A stretch of 64,000 nt of DNA from Natrinema halophilum (lineage in GTDB: Archaea > Halobacteriota > Halobacteria > Halobacteriales > Natrialbaceae). The notes under the pieces were generated by a model, which was given only the letters and a program-made list of their open reading frames with translations, made no database searches and was not told the origin of the DNA. The first letter of the stretch is position 1; the number at the start of each line of letters is the position of its first letter. Location of the stretch: the NCBI RefSeq assembly GCF_013402815.2, contig NZ_CP084880.1, forward strand, positions 124,001 through 188,000. Direction: 5' to 3'. Shown here piece by piece: positions 26,623 through 35,624 of this stretch. The position numbers and the translations under genes are program-made.

Positions 26623-26735
26623 CGTAATCTTTATACTAGTGGTTGTTAGACTTTGATGTAGAGACACAGGATGGTCGGGAAAACTGATTCTCGGCCGGGT
26701 GTTGGAGCACCCGACCTGTGTCCTGTACCAGGACA

Positions 26736-27116
26736 ATGTCGACTACGACTCCATCAACAGAAGAAGTTTCGGATAGAGCAGCACAGACCGACGATGTCGT
26801 CCTCGAGCGTCGCTCGTGGAACGACGGCTACGTCGGCGAGGACAACGAAGGCCGACACCACCACGTCGACCGAAAGCTCGAACGCGTCGTCGTCACGAAA
26901 TCCCGAGCCAACCGCGACGACTCCGGCGCCGTGCCAGTATTCTCACTTGAAGGCCCGACCCTCCACACCGATGCCATCGAACTCGGCCCGATGGGCGAAG
27001 GGGGCGAAGACCTCCAGCGCTGGACCCAGTTCATCGACCAGGAGTGTGGCGGGTGGGCTGACCGACCAGTCTCCGCAGCTGACCAGGCACAGGACGTCCT
27101 CGAGGAGGAACTCTAA
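26736..27116 (+). CDS. Cassette gene 1: hypothetical protein (126 aa)
   Basis: From ATG 26736. The stretch VVLERRSWNDGYVGEDNEGR and a His-rich turn (HHHVDRKLERVVV) are followed by an acidic C-terminus (RWTQFIDQECGGWADRP). It opens a run of four overlapping small genes read rightwards. Unrecognised. Confidence 0.65.
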   Translation: MSTTTPSTEEVSDRAAQTDDVVLERRSWNDGYVGEDNEGRHHHVDRKLERVVVTKSRANRDDSGAVPVFSLEGPTLHTDAIELGPMGEGGEDLQRWTQFIDQECGGWADRPVSAADQAQDVLEEEL

Positions 27117-27118
27117 CG

Positions 27119-27295
27119 ATGTCGGCCAGAGACCGACACCAGAGCCTCCGTAGCGAACAGCTCGATCGGGAAGCAGAGCGCCAAACCCGCCTCCTCGCAG
27201 ACGCGAAGGCAGTCGCCAGGCCAGAGCCCGACGATCCTACTCCCACGACGACTGACACTCCGACCTCTGACTCAAACTCGGAGGTCGAAGCATGA
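27119..27295 (+). CDS. Cassette gene 2: 58-aa basic/acidic peptide
   Basis: Starts MSARDRHQSLRSEQLDREAE two bases after the previous stop and ends with an ATGA overlap into the next gene. The first half is a charged helix, the second a Pro/Thr/Asp tail. Tight coupling on both sides is the evidence that it is translated. Confidence 0.6.
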   Translation: MSARDRHQSLRSEQLDREAERQTRLLADAKAVARPEPDDPTPTTTDTPTSDSNSEVEA

Positions 27296-27480
27296 CGTCC
27301 GGACCCGAGCACCCGGTCCGTGTCCGTCTCGAGGAGGTACTCGCTGACGTGTGGATGCTCAACGGCGAGATAATCGAGCCGCTGTCGCTCGAGCCGGCGA
27401 TTCGGAATATCGAGGAGACGATCGAGGTGTACAAACGGATCGAAGCAGATGACGCCTACTCCACGGAGGGCGACCAATGA
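27292..27480 (+). CDS. Cassette gene 3: hypothetical protein (62 aa)
   Basis: RVRLEEVLADVWMLNGEIIE followed by an amphipathic helix (AIRNIEETIEVYKRIEADD). Overlaps both neighbours by ATGA. Unrecognised. Confidence 0.62.
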   Translation: MTSGPEHPVRVRLEEVLADVWMLNGEIIEPLSLEPAIRNIEETIEVYKRIEADDAYSTEGDQ

Positions 27481-27869
27481 CGGACTCCGCTGGCTGGCTA
27501 GCGTCAGTCTGTGACGGCGCTCTCGAATCCCTGGACACCCAACCAAAGCCGACTGAGACCCATCATCGGTATCTCCTCGAGCAGCAGTTCGAGGGCGCAC
27601 GCATCACGACAGGCGAGAGCGTCCCTTGCTACGACTGCGGAGGTCACCTCCACGAAGGACGTCCGGTAAGCGCCCGCGCCTGTCGGTACTCCGACGAGCC
27701 CACCTACACGATCGCGGCCGTCTACTGTGCCGGCTGCGCACCCACCAATCTGACGGAGACTGCGCACGGTCGCAGGGACGGCCTCCTCGAGGCCAACCTT
27801 GGGCTCGCGATGGCCAGGCAGACGCACTGGACGATCCTCGTCGATCCGACAGTCGTGGCCACTGCCTGA
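27477..27869 (+). CDS. Cassette gene 4: zinc-motif protein (130 aa)
   Basis: CYDCGG near residue 51 and CAGC near 84 supply a possible four-cysteine zinc site, with RYSDEPTYTIAAVYCAGC linking. It is the last of the overlapping cassette. The C-terminal hydrophobic segment (HWTILVDPTVVATA) may be a strand. Haloarchaeal plasmids carry similar zinc-ribbon proteins of unknown function. Confidence 0.65.
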   Translation: MTDSAGWLASVCDGALESLDTQPKPTETHHRYLLEQQFEGARITTGESVPCYDCGGHLHEGRPVSARACRYSDEPTYTIAAVYCAGCAPTNLTETAHGRRDGLLEANLGLAMARQTHWTILVDPTVVATA

Positions 27870-28070
27870 GCACCACTCAACAGTCCAGCCTCCCTGAACG
27901 GTGCTCCCTTCACGAACGGCCAGTCTCCAGTGGCTACGTCGCCAGCAGTCGCCCCACTTTCGAGACGGGCACAGTCCCCGTCGCGATAGCGACAGCGCCG
28001 TGATCACCGGTCTGTTGCCGAGTTCGAGCTCCGTTCTGGCGAACGATCTTCGACTTTCCCCATTTCACCG

Positions 28071-28919
28071 ATGACACCCAACAGTTCCGACAGTGACGCA
28101 TCGATCAAAGACCACCTCCAGCAGCTCGAGGCTCGTATCGACGATCTCGAGAGCGAGAACGAGTCCCTTCGAGAGACCGTCACAGAACAGAGCGACCAGA
28201 TCGAAGCACAACAAGAGCAGATCGAGACTCTCGAGGAAGAGAACACACGACTGGAAGCAGTCACCCAGGCCGCCCTGAAGAAAGCCGATGCGAACAAAGA
28301 CCGCATCGCCGAACTACAAACGAGAGAACTCGAGAAAGGTGCGCATCTCCTCGCCGATCACGTCGACCCAGACTCGCTTGCGGATGGCGTCGACCGCCTC
28401 GAGCGATTCACCAAAGAAGACGATACGTACATGCGTATCCCCGACTCTGATGATCCACTCGATCGGGGTGGCTCAGTCACACTGTCCCACGGCGATCTCT
28501 TGCCGATTCAGCAACTCGCACAGATGGACGACGATATGCTCCGGTCGGCGACGAACTCACTGCCGTCTCGATTGGCCGCGAAACTCTGGAAGGCACGGAC
28601 TGATCCAAGCGTCGGCGACGATCCGTGGCAAGAGGGCTGCAAGGGCGTCCGCGAGTACGTCAAGGCCAGCGATATGAAACACTGGATCCGGCGGCAAGAA
28701 ACGGGTGTGAGTGATGCCTACGCAAAGAAACTCGTCTCGAGGACGATCGACGCCTTGCTCGAACTCTCGAAGAATCGCTTGGCGATCCGCAAGCAGACCG
28801 AACGCAAGAACGGACTGCCGTACACGGAGCGACGGGTGTTGCTGAAGTCTGATGCATCGATCCCAGGGGAGACCGCTGAATCGGCTGATTCACCAGAGAC
28901 GGCTGGCGTCCACGGATAG
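28071..28919 (+). CDS. Coiled-coil DNA-binding-like protein (282 aa)
   Basis: Residues 10-85 are a regular coiled coil (LQQLEARIDDLESENESLRE and onward). The C-terminal half (LSHGDLLPIQQLAQMDDDML, DAYAKKLVSRTIDALLELS) is helical with basic patches (RKQTERKNGLPYTERRVLLK) and ends in an acidic tail. The layout suggests a dimeric DNA-binding protein, a type encoded near replication or partition modules of haloarchaeal plasmids. It follows the four-gene cassette by 200 bases. Confidence 0.65.
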   Translation: MTPNSSDSDASIKDHLQQLEARIDDLESENESLRETVTEQSDQIEAQQEQIETLEEENTRLEAVTQAALKKADANKDRIAELQTRELEKGAHLLADHVDPDSLADGVDRLERFTKEDDTYMRIPDSDDPLDRGGSVTLSHGDLLPIQQLAQMDDDMLRSATNSLPSRLAAKLWKARTDPSVGDDPWQEGCKGVREYVKASDMKHWIRRQETGVSDAYAKKLVSRTIDALLELSKNRLAIRKQTERKNGLPYTERRVLLKSDASIPGETAESADSPETAGVHG

Positions 28920-29463
28920 GACTGGCCACAGGGAGCGACTACCGCCCAACCGGGATCATTCAGGTCTACGAAACATCTGATCCACCGCGCTTGTGACTGT
29001 TTGCACGGTCTCGTTAGTTGCTGGTCTCTCGTTCGATCGGTCGACGTCGGTCCTTACTCGAGACGTGGGTTGGAGTGTTCCCCGAGGACATCAGGTGTCT
29101 CTCGGGTGGAATGGATGCCTCATTCAAGATTGTTGTGGGCAAATTCGGTTCGCAAACAGGCGGTGAGTCTCAATTTATTTGGTCTTTCTCCACCCTCAAC
29201 CAACTCGCGTATTTCCCATACTGCGATGTTTCACATGTGAGACGTTCGTTCAGGTGCGACACATTGTCTGCTGGATACCTAGAAAGGCAATCGTGTGATC
29301 TCTGAAAGTGACGAACAAGAATCCCTGAAAATTTACCAAGGAACAAGAGAATATCATGCACGTACCGTCCGTGTCTACGTTCGTCACCGAGTCACACGTC
29401 TCGTCCATGTATATGAATGAAGGACAGGGTCGTTTATTCTACTGTATCATATTCCGGATTCAA

Positions 29464-29558
29464 AGATTGATTTCAACCTTACTTCTTTATACTAACCACA
29501 AGTATTAGTATATGCCCTAATTGGTCCAGACAAGCATCAAAAGGGTTGAAATTAATCT
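29464..29558. repeat. Inverted repeat, 17-base arms
   Basis: agattgatttcaacctt (29464-29480) and agggttgaaattaatct (29542-29558) are complementary at 15 of 17 positions, with a 61-base spacer. The pair may be ends of a very small MITE-like element or a regulatory site. Confidence 0.5.
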
Positions 29559-29691
29559 TCCTTTCCCCCTTCAAAATCTCTTTCAAGGAAAAGAAATAGC
29601 TAAAGCCATGCCGATTACTGAGAAATCAATCACAGCAGTGAATGGTATTCAGTACACGCCGTGAGTGAGATTTAAGGGAGGGGTGCCGAGA

Positions 29692-29753
29692 TCGGGTGAT
29701 CGGTGGTGACTTCACGTGATCGGGTGATCGACAGTGACTTCACGTGATCGGGT
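29692..29753 (+). repeat. Tandem 28-base repeat, 2.2 copies
   Basis: Two units of 28 bases (29692-29719, 29720-29747) differ only around ggtggtgac/gacagtgac and both end ttcacgtga; a third begins tcgggt and breaks off. Each carries tgatcg and the near-palindrome tcacgtga. Confidence 0.7.
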
Positions 29754-30179
29754 CTGATCTCGGAACCGGAATAGCGAGGGTGTATGTCTCGGAGGTGATC
29801 GTGAGTGGGTCTACGACCAGTTCCTTTCCCCCTCGCCAACTAAGTGTAGAATCGAGGATTATATAACTCTGTTGATACGTTTCCCTCAGCTATAAATTAA
29901 AAAATTTGGATGATATCAAAATATGTTTCCGAATTGACTATATGCAACATGAAATTCTCCTCATGATGTTTTAAGGGGAGATGACTGGAATTCGACCTGG
30001 ATGACTAATCATTGAAAATTCAACTACTATGCCAGTATGAATTGCAATACCAATCTAATATTTTAGAAACAGTAATCTCAGTCGAGAATTAGAACCAAAA
30101 CCAGATATTCGATCGATTTCTACAGCCAGTCGCATCTCAATCTGCGATAACTAGACAGCCGACTGAAAATATGATGTTG

Positions 30180-30494
30180 TTATGAAATGACATTTTCTTG
30201 GGTTTTTGTTGTATCAGGCCCAGTGTCAATATACATGTATGTTGGAGGTTCAACGACAAATTCTGCACTGGTTGGATCGTTGTCTTCGGCCCAAACACCA
30301 CCATACTGTTTCGTTAGCGTGTGACCGAGGTACAACCCAATCCTTGACTCGGGACTGGAAATTCCTTTCTCGCCTTTTCCAAAGATTTGCTCTTTCTGCA
30401 AGGCAAGAAGGTGAGTAAACCGACCTTCACCGCTCCCACAGTGAAGTACGATTTCAATTTCATCGACAACCTTGACAGGATCAACAGAAAACAC
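30180..30494 (-). pseudogene. Histidine kinase ATPase-domain fragment
   Basis: The frame reads EQIFGKGEKGISSPESRIGL and LYLGHTLTKQYGGVWAEDND, which match the G1 and G2 boxes of a HATPase_c domain in haloarchaeal sensor kinases. The N box, the H box and the sensor domains are missing, and the glycines of G2 are altered (ESRIGLYL). It is a C-terminal remnant of a kinase. Confidence 0.6.
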
Positions 30495-30545
30495 AGTATG
30501 TTGGAATGACGATAGTTCTATTCATTTGCATCCTATTTTGGGCCC

Positions 30546-31658
30546 ATGAAGCGGAGCCATCTTCTCACTGCCCTTGCTGTAGCTACCCTCGTTGTCCTCG
30601 CGGGATGTGGCGGGTTCATTGGTGACGACGCCACGTCGGGCCCGGCATCCGACTCGCCGAACGAGACACAGGATGGACTCTCAGCGAGTCCAAATGGGAC
30701 GGTATCAGTCCATTTCATTAACGTCGGCCAAGGGACAAGTACGCTGATCGTTGGACCGACGAACGAGACCATGCTCATCGATTCAGGGGATTGGACTGAT
30801 GACGGCGAACACGTACTCTCGTATCTTCAAAAACACAATATCAACCGAATCGACCACCTCGTCACAACACACGCCGATGCAGACCACATCGGTGGCCACG
30901 ATGCCATTATCGAGTACTTCGAGACACAAGGCGAGGGCATCGGTGCAGTATACGACCCTGGGATCACCTCGAGTTCCCAAATCTCCCAGGAGTACCTCGA
31001 TGCGATCGACCAGCACAACGTGACACTGTACGAAACACGAGCAGGTGATCAAATCCCGATCGACGGGGCCCAAACCGATGTGCGTGCACCACCTGCGGAG
31101 TATCTCGCAAGCGGCGATCGAAATGAGAACAGTATCGTCGTCCAACTCGAGTTCGGCCACTCGAGCTTCCTCATCCCCGGGGATGGAGAAACAGCCAGTG
31201 AACAGTACCTCGTCGACGAGTACGGGTCGGAACTAAACGCGACTGTCTTGAGTGCTGGCCATCACGGCAGTCAATCGAGTTCGGGAACGAGTTCCTCGAC
31301 GCCACCCAGCCGCGCATCGCCGTCATTTCGAGCTCGTATGACTCTCAGTACGGCCACCCCCACGACGACGTCCTCGAGCGGTTTTCTCAGCGGTCGATTC
31401 GGACCTACTGGACAGCCACCCATGGAAATACTCGATTGACAAGCAACGGGTCCGCCATCACGATCGCAACCCAGTACGATGCTCCAACTGCGCCCCTCGA
31501 GATTCGAGACGGGGACTCAGTTGAACCAGGTTCTGACGTCCCGGTGCAGGTCCGTACAGTGATCCCGATGAACGGGACGGCAACCGATCTAACAGATCCT
31601 GATGGAGAAGAAAGCACGTTGTCGGTCGCGACGATCCACGAGGATGCTGCAGGGAACG
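30546..31658 (+). pseudogene. MBL-fold lipoprotein hydrolase (ComEC-like), frameshifted
   Basis: A lipoprotein signal (VVLAGCGG, Cys about 21) precedes a metallo-beta-lactamase domain with FINVGQGTSTLIV, THADADHIGGHD (metal ligands near 109-114) and LSAGHHGSQSSS. At about 31280 the frame shifts: the expected continuation NEFLDATQPRIAVISSSYDS, then YGHPHDDVLERF, lies in the next frame and runs on to an ..ATIHEDAAGNV end. The downstream end meets a perfect palindrome. Intact relatives resemble the soluble nuclease-like domain of competence protein ComEC. Confidence 0.78.
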
Positions 31659-31694
31659 TTGAGCTACCCACGACTTCAGTCGTGGGTAGCTCAA
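31659..31694. repeat. Perfect 17-bp palindrome between convergent genes
   Basis: ttgagctacccacgact and its exact complement are separated by two bases. It contains the stop codon of the CoA-binding gene and lies at the 3' end of the broken MBL gene. It could be a bidirectional terminator or the hairpin end of an IS200/IS605-type element; similar ..cccacgact/agtcgtggg.. stems are frequent in haloarchaeal genomes. Confidence 0.7.
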
Positions 31695-32107
31695 GCCGAG
31701 GCGATCAGTCGCTGATGTTCGGGTTTCATACATCGATCTTGGACGACGCGCAGGCCGGCCGCTTCGGCTCGAGCAACGGCCTCGTCGTCGTGAATGCCGA
31801 GTTGGAGCCAGATGACCTCGACGTCGTCACGGGCCAGGGCTTCGTCGACAACCCCGGAAACCTCAGAACTCGGTCGAAAGACGTCCACAATGTCGATTTC
31901 CTCCTCGACGTCCGAGAGCGTATCGTAGGAAGGCTGGCCCAGAACGTCGTCCACTGTGGGATTGACTGGGATAATTTCGTATCCCTGTGCCTGGAGATAT
32001 TTCGGAATTTTGTGGGCATCCTTGCCAGGCGTCGACGAGCAACCGACGACGGCGACCGTATTTTCGTCGAGTATGTTCCGGACTTCGGCATCTGTTTCAA
32101 CGGGCAT
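31691..32107 (-). CDS. CoA-binding domain protein
   Basis: 138 residues from ATG 32107. VAVVGCSSTPGKDAHKIPKY and YEIIPVNPTVDDVLGQPSY, then IDIVDVFRPSSEV and VIWLQLGIHDDEAV, match the YccU-type CoA-binding Rossmann domain. The stand-alone domain is widespread in archaea; its role is unclear. Converges on the MBL pseudogene. Confidence 0.9.
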   Translation of the reverse strand: MPVETDAEVRNILDENTVAVVGCSSTPGKDAHKIPKYLQAQGYEIIPVNPTVDDVLGQPSYDTLSDVEEEIDIVDVFRPSSEVSGVVDEALARDDVEVIWLQLGIHDDEAVARAEAAGLRVVQDRCMKPEHQRLIASA

Positions 32108-32761
32108 ACCATTAGTAGAACTTCGGACAAGAAAAGGCCACCGTTGCGTTCGATTCCGCTTCCCAGCGACCCCCGCGACGCTCAATGTGGGTGATACTCG
32201 TTTCACCCTTCCGTTTCTCTCACTGGTGATAAACTGGTCGACTGGCAACTCGAGCTGCCGGACTCCATCCGAACTATTTCACAGATACCCCGTCGGTGGA
32301 ACTGGAGCGCAAGCTGGTCTGATTCGAGAAGTGAACGGGGCCGTAGTACGAGGTCGAATCTGACGCTCGCAGATGTTTTCAGCGAGTGCCGTGGTGTCGA
32401 TTTTGAAGGTCGGGGGCTAGAACGGACGGCGACGCCATTCGGAGCGGTGGCCGACTCCCTTCGTGCGGTCGAATGGTTTGGTGTCAATTGATATCTCGAA
32501 CTGGCAACGAGGAGAGAACGCGACGGAGAACCGGCTGTGACTCCGAGACACGCGTATCGATTTGCCCAGTCAGTCGGTCTTCCGGGCGTCGAATGGGGTC
32601 ACTTTCACCTTCGGAGAGATCGCCGTAGATGGTGACTGAATCGAGGACGGACGGAAGATCCTCGAGATGTTGCTGATGAGGATTTGATTGCTGTCAAAAA
32701 GTCATAGTCGCGTTCGTGGACGGAATCCACAGAGAAAGTCAGTTGACGCGGCCAAGACGTA
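32108..32761. other. Gap without a convincing gene
   Basis: A forward frame at about 32210-32490 reads partly protein-like (GDKLVDWQLELPDSIR) but has no start and no known family. It is probably eroded coding sequence. Confidence 0.4.
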
Positions 32762-33444
32762 TTAGACGTCGAGTGCTTCTGCAAGATCGTAGAGCGATTT
32801 GACGGTCAGATCAGGATTTCCTGCGACTGTCTCCCAGGGTCAGCCCTTCCGGTCGACCCACGCACCCTGCATACCGGCGTGTTTTGCACCCATGACGTCG
32901 TACCAGCCAGCGGTCACGTGGAAGATCTCGTTGATCAGTGTCCCAGTTCTCGTGGCCGCGTGGCGATACAGTTCCGCAGCGGGCTTGAACGTCTCCACCT
33001 CGTCGGCGCTGATTGAATCCTCGAGAAGGTCGCCGATCCCGGCATGAGCGATCATCGACGACAGCATGTCAGGATCACCGTTCGAGACGACGTAACAGTC
33101 GTAGCCAGCCTCCTAAAGTCGATCGATACCGTCACGAACGTCGTCGAAGACCTCGAACTCGTGGTAGATTCCCAGTACGTCGTGGCGTTCCTCTTCCGTA
33201 TATCGATATCGAACACGTCCAGAGCGTACTGAAGCGCGTCACGGTTCATCTCGTAGAATGGCTGGTAGGCGTCGATTTGGTTCGCCACGAGCGTGTATTC
33301 GAGCGATCGGAGCCGCCAGAGGGTCGACACTGGTTCTGGGTCGCCAACGTGGTCGGCGAGGGCCTGGACGGCGGCGTCGATGTCGACGATGGTGCTGTAC
33401 TAGTCGAACGTGATCGTCATGACACGGTCGAAATTGAACGTCAT
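32762..33444 (-). pseudogene. Haloacid dehalogenase type II, decayed
   Basis: Read leftwards from ATG 33444: MTFNFDRVMTITFD, a stop, YSTIVDIDAAVQALADHVGD, then YEMNRDALQYALDVFDIDI. A frameshift near 33195 leads to YHEFEVFDDVRDGIDRL, a second stop and YDCYVVSNGDPDMLSSMIAH. A third stop near 32838 follows WVDRKG. The order is that of the intact paralogue at 56245-56931. At least one frameshift and three stops show it is dead. Confidence 0.85.
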
Positions 33445-33917
33445 ACGTCTGTTACGTGGAGCGGAGACACAGTAGTTGTCGCGTGATCGTCTCATCCCCT
33501 GATCTGTATTCGCCAATTCCCCTCCGAACACGGGTGACGAGAACGGGTCACGTCGCGATCACAGTCCGTACGTTCGAGCCCATCTCGTTCTACCGGCCCG
33601 GCTCGAGTCTGGAGAGGACGCGGTCGAACTTTGCGCTGCCGTTCGGGTCGGGTGCTCGTTCGACCGACTGCAGGCGCTCGTGGGCGAAGAATTCGATGCG
33701 ATGTCGTCCACGAGCCATGGGGCGTACCAACTGCGACCGTGTCCGACGTCGTCACCGAACACTACGGAAAACAGCTCGACAAGTACGACCGTGTGCTCGC
33801 CTCCTGTGAGAACGCGAAACTGAGGAGGGGAATTCTGCGACAGGACACGTATGACAACGCATACTCGGAGGTCGTGAAACCCTCGTAACAATGGTCGTCA
33901 AAATGTGAGACCGCCGG
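33445..33917. other. Eroded, unrecognised sequence
   Basis: Forward frames read FDRLQALVGEEFDAMSSTSH and then, in another frame, SDVVTEHYGKQLDKYDRVLA up to a stop at 33888. This looks like a frameshifted gene end, but I cannot name the family. Confidence 0.4.
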
Positions 33918-34400
33918 TTACTGGGCGAACCGATCCTCGTAATCGTTGCGGATGAAGTACCGAACCCAGTTGCCGTACGTTCGGTCGGCCGGGTGATCGG
34001 CGATCTGTTCGTAGCGAATCGTTCCCTCCTCGTCGATGACGTAGACGGCTGCGATGCCTGTGAGGCCGTGTCTCGTCTCCTCGGTGCCGCTGTACTGGTC
34101 GGCGACCTCCCCATCGGGATCTGCCTGCAATTGGATCTCGATGTCGTACTGGTCGCGCATTTCGGTCACCCGCTCCAGCGGATCGGTCACGACTGGCAGA
34201 ATGTCGACGTTGTCGTTGAACCAGAGGTCGTAGGCAACCTCGCTGAACGTCTGGAGCTGTTCGGCACAGAAGCTACACCAGTGACCGCGGATAATGATGA
34301 CGACGGCGGGGCCGTCATCGAGTCGGTCCCAGAGCGATACCTCGCCGCCGCCGGTGCTCGGTAGCGTGAAGTCTGGCGCATGTTCTCCTTCTAATCCCAT
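33918..34400 (-). CDS. Peroxiredoxin (AhpC/TSA family)
   Basis: 160 residues with a thioredoxin fold: APDFTLPSTGGGEVSLWD, then VVIIIRGHWCSFC, with cysteines at about 42 and 45, and VVTDPLERVTEMRDQYDIEI. Length and motif fit a peroxiredoxin-like thiol peroxidase; a Cys at the second position of the CxxC is less common than the usual T/PxxxC. GIAAVYVIDEEGTIRYEQI is the substrate-side loop. Stands alone. Confidence 0.87.
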   Translation of the reverse strand: MGLEGEHAPDFTLPSTGGGEVSLWDRLDDGPAVVIIIRGHWCSFCAEQLQTFSEVAYDLWFNDNVDILPVVTDPLERVTEMRDQYDIEIQLQADPDGEVADQYSGTEETRHGLTGIAAVYVIDEEGTIRYEQIADHPADRTYGNWVRYFIRNDYEDRFAQ

Positions 34401-34758
34401 ATCCCGTCGAAACCCCCCAGGTAGATATGACTGTGGGAATAGGTAGTTTGTAACATGGCCGTGTTGTCATGGAATTCGGCCCACCAACAAGGGTACGTTT
34501 CACCTTCGGTTCTCTTCACTGAGTGTCCTCGAACCACCTTCTCTCGAGGATATCTCCGGCTAATCGAATCCTCACATAGCATCACGGAAACCGTTCGTTC
34601 GAAACAACAATCGACCAACGGCTTTTGTATTCGGAGATCTCCCATGACTGTCGGCGGAGAAGGCTCGTCGTTTCGGGTGGCCGGTAGTGTAACCGTAGCA
34701 CACGTCCGGTTATGATTTGTACCGGTGGTGCCCCTAGAACCGATATAAGGGAGCAATC

Positions 34759-34887
34759 ATGCCCGACTGCCGATCATGTGGGTGGTTTGTCACACCCAGA
34801 TTCGCACGAATGTTCGGAAACAACGACCACGAAGTCTACGGCTGTCGCCAGTGTTTACCAGTAGACGCCCTTCTCGATGGTGGTTAG
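34759..34887 (+). CDS. DUF7563-like zinc-finger peptide (42 aa)
   Basis: MPDCRSCGWFVTPRFARMFG with CRSC and a second pair (CRQC) near residue 31 forms a minimal four-cysteine zinc site. Size, position of the cysteine pairs and the aromatic FV between them match the small DUF7563 family of haloarchaea as I recall it. Overlaps the start of an integrase remnant. Confidence 0.55.
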   Translation: MPDCRSCGWFVTPRFARMFGNNDHEVYGCRQCLPVDALLDGG

Positions 34888-35100
34888 GTGGGGTGACGTC
34901 GACCTCGAGCGTGGCCGGCTCGAAGCGTACGGAAAATCTCGCGAGTACGAGGAGGCCCCGTTTCCCGACAGTGCCCACAGCGTACTTGAGTGGTGGTACG
35001 ACTATCTCGAGGCTGCTGACCGACTCAGGGTTGACGCAGAAATCGTCCCTGAGCGGGAGTGGTCTCACGGCGATGCCAACGGCGTGTGTCAGTATCGATC
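34877..35100 (+). pseudogene. Tyrosine integrase fragment
   Basis: The start VVRWGDVDLERGRLEAYGKS followed by REYEEAPFPDSAHSVLEWW is the N-terminal part of the catalytic domain in haloarchaeal XerC/D-type integrases (LRWxDVDLxxGxLxVxGKS). The catalytic Arg/His/Tyr segments that should follow are absent; downstream text is unrelated. It is a remnant of an integrated element. Confidence 0.6.
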
Positions 35101-35586
35101 CACGTCTTCTGGTGAGCGACCGCTAATCGAGGTTTGTGATCGCGAAACCATCGTTGCGCTCGCCATGACGCTCGAGATCAAAAACGCCAGCCCGTACGTT
35201 GGTTTGCGTCGAGTAGTTCCAGAGTTCCGTGCCCGTCGCTGCATCGATCGCGTGGAATTTGTAATCGTTCGTCCCGAGGGAGAGTGACACCGTTCGCGTA
35301 CGCGGGCGTCGTCCATATCGAACCAGATCCCCCTCCAGGAGTGGCATTCTCCTTCTCCCTTGGCATCCCCAGTGATTTGCCAACCATCGTCGTCGGCATC
35401 GAAACCACTGCCGATAGCCCCTGATCCATCGCCACCACTCCCATTAGCGTTGAATACCTGATCAGTCGTGACTTCCCTGATTCCAGTATCCGTTTCCTGG
35501 ATCGCAGGCTGAGGGAAAGGGGCATTCGCGGCTGCGGCTGACGTAGGTATCGCTCCCATCACGAGTATCGCAGCTAATACTATCAC
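35095..35586 (-). pseudogene. Secreted PQQ-type beta-propeller protein, truncated
   Basis: A Sec-type signal peptide (LAAILVMGAIPTSAAAANAP) leads to PAIQETDTGIREVTTDQVFN. After a frameshift near 35260-35280 comes LGTNDYKFHAIDAATGTELW, then NYSTQTNV, a PQQ-like repeat. Sequence ends abruptly near the integrase remnant. Intact relative: 15643-16917. Confidence 0.65.
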
Positions 35587-35624
35587 AGCTGCGAAATTTC
35601 AAATTTGACGAAATTTACTTACTG

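Larger units (their letters stand above)
28920..30179. other. AT-rich gap of 1.26 kb with repeats
   Basis: No convincing gene. From about 29400 to 30180 the composition is clearly AT-rich, with an imperfect inverted repeat (29464-29558) and a tandem 28-base repeat (29692-29753). Such a region next to plasmid-type genes could be an origin or a cis-acting site, but no Orc/Cdc6 or Rep gene adjoins it. Confidence 0.5.

Noticed and set aside
29692-29753. Possible CRISPR array
   Set aside because: The repeats are adjacent without spacers and only two units exist.
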